A DNA stretch of 64,000 nucleotides. Source: GCA-2746605 sp963704835 (GTDB taxonomy: Bacteria; Bacteroidota; Ignavibacteria; Ignavibacteriales; Melioribacteraceae). Below are positions 63,460 to 64,000 of this stretch, piece by piece (position 1 is the stretch's first letter; every line of letters begins with the position of its first letter). Location: positions 190,114 through 254,113 of the forward strand of contig CAVPHW010000011.1 of NCBI GenBank assembly GCA_963704835.1. Reading direction: 5' to 3'. Both the position numbers and the translations under genes were made by a program. The notes below the pieces were generated by a model that worked only from the letters and a program-made list of their open reading frames with translations, was not told the DNA's origin and searched no databases.

Positions 63460-64000
63460 TAAACTATATATCAAATATTGCGTTTTTAGCTTGTTTTCGT
63501 ATCCTAAAACGCCCATTTTAGCTACTTTCCTGCTATTTACTACTTCAAAAACTACTTCAGTTTACTATTATTAATAAACATAATATGGTAACCATTCCAA
63601 TTTTTATTAGCAAAATATTTGAAACCCATTATTTGTCACCAAAGTAATTATCTAAATGCTCACAAACAATCTCTCTTAATTGGCTGAGTTTTAGTTACAT
63701 CAAGCTGAGATGCTACTTTGAATATTTATTCGATTGTATGAGGATAACTTTTGTTAGATCGAACTACTTTTCGAAATTATTCAATTGGAGAGTAACGATT
63801 ACTTCCTATACTTTAGCTTGAAGGATCCAAATGCTTTCTTAAAAATTTCTTTTTTGATTAATTCCTTCCTCATCTATAAGCTTCTTCATTTTTATCTTTT
63901 CATCATTATACATAATAACTTGTAATGCTTCTTATACGATTCCGAAACGATTATTTAATAATCTTAATTTAAATTAAATAAAAATATTTATATATTAAAA
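63460..64000. other. AT-rich non-coding stretch, probable end of an integrated element
   Basis: About 540 bases with stops in all frames and no ORF above 60 codons. A minus-strand frame from about 63560 reads MGVLGYENKLKTQYLIY into the tRNA remnant but is short and probably not a gene. If the tRNA remnant is an att site, this side is foreign DNA, and an intact tRNA-Asp and an integrase should lie beyond 64000. Confidence 0.45.

Noticed and set aside
63460..64000. Integrase gene next to the tRNA remnant
   Set aside because: No frame longer than about 60 codons and no tyrosine-recombinase motif (R-HxxR-Y) found on either strand.

Overview
The window is AT-rich bacterial chromosome, most likely from the Ignavibacteria (Ignavibacteriota, Bacteroidetes/Chlorobi group). 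That assignment is inferred from the secreted proteins ending in type IX secretion (T9SS) sorting domains with the NYPNPFNPST motif, a GldA/GldF/GldG-type ABC locus, an UpxY-type NusG paralogue and many PAS histidine kinases. No 16S rRNA or other phylogenetic marker is present, so the assignment rests on gene content.

Layout. 1-2.4 kb: two paralogous secreted jelly-roll proteins (minus), one cut by the window edge, one frameshifted. 2.7-7.1 kb: an NtrB/NtrC-like pair and a hybrid kinase with a degenerate receiver. 7.2-10 kb: NusG paralogue, YhaM-like nuclease, sirtuin, hemerythrin. 10-13.1 kb: queD-queE, rpsT, a GlmU-like sugar nucleotidyltransferase. 13.1-19.3 kb (minus): TPR protein, GT2 glycosyltransferase, lptE, sigma-54 activator, SPOR protein, miaB. 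19.4-29.6 kb (plus): SDR, rpiA, GldAFG-like ABC locus with a DUF4340 protein, and a MacAB-type exporter (adaptor, ATPase, two permeases). 29.7-32.9 kb: FMN reductase and a small sulfur cluster (Cys/Met PLP enzyme, OsmC, two YeeE/YedE halves). 33-38.3 kb: thioredoxin-domain DUF255 protein, a small membrane protein, a large multi-PAS kinase, a CBM48 protein. 38.4-53.2 kb (minus): six secreted proteins with T9SS tails (two M14 carboxypeptidases, two esterases, a Ycf48-like protein, an SBBP-type propeller). 53.5-60.9 kb: signalling block with a pseudo-receiver PAS kinase, a CheB-CheR-PAS fusion, a HisKA_3 kinase and a NarL-type regulator. 60.9-64 kb: a transglutaminase-like protein, then five tandem 325-bp units, each a GIY-YIG nuclease gene plus a tRNA-Asp 3' tail and a terminator hairpin, ending at an isolated 3' half of tRNA-Asp that looks like an integration site.

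Two things stand out. First, the GIY-YIG/tRNA-tail array beside a probable att site. Second, a composite palindromic repeat inserted in frame at the same place in five of the six T9SS sorting domains. A caution: at least fifteen genes, including miaB, carry single-base indels. Most look like +1 insertions and some fall in homopolymers, so consensus errors should be excluded before calling these pseudogenes. Broken genes are listed by full span with the inferred break points.
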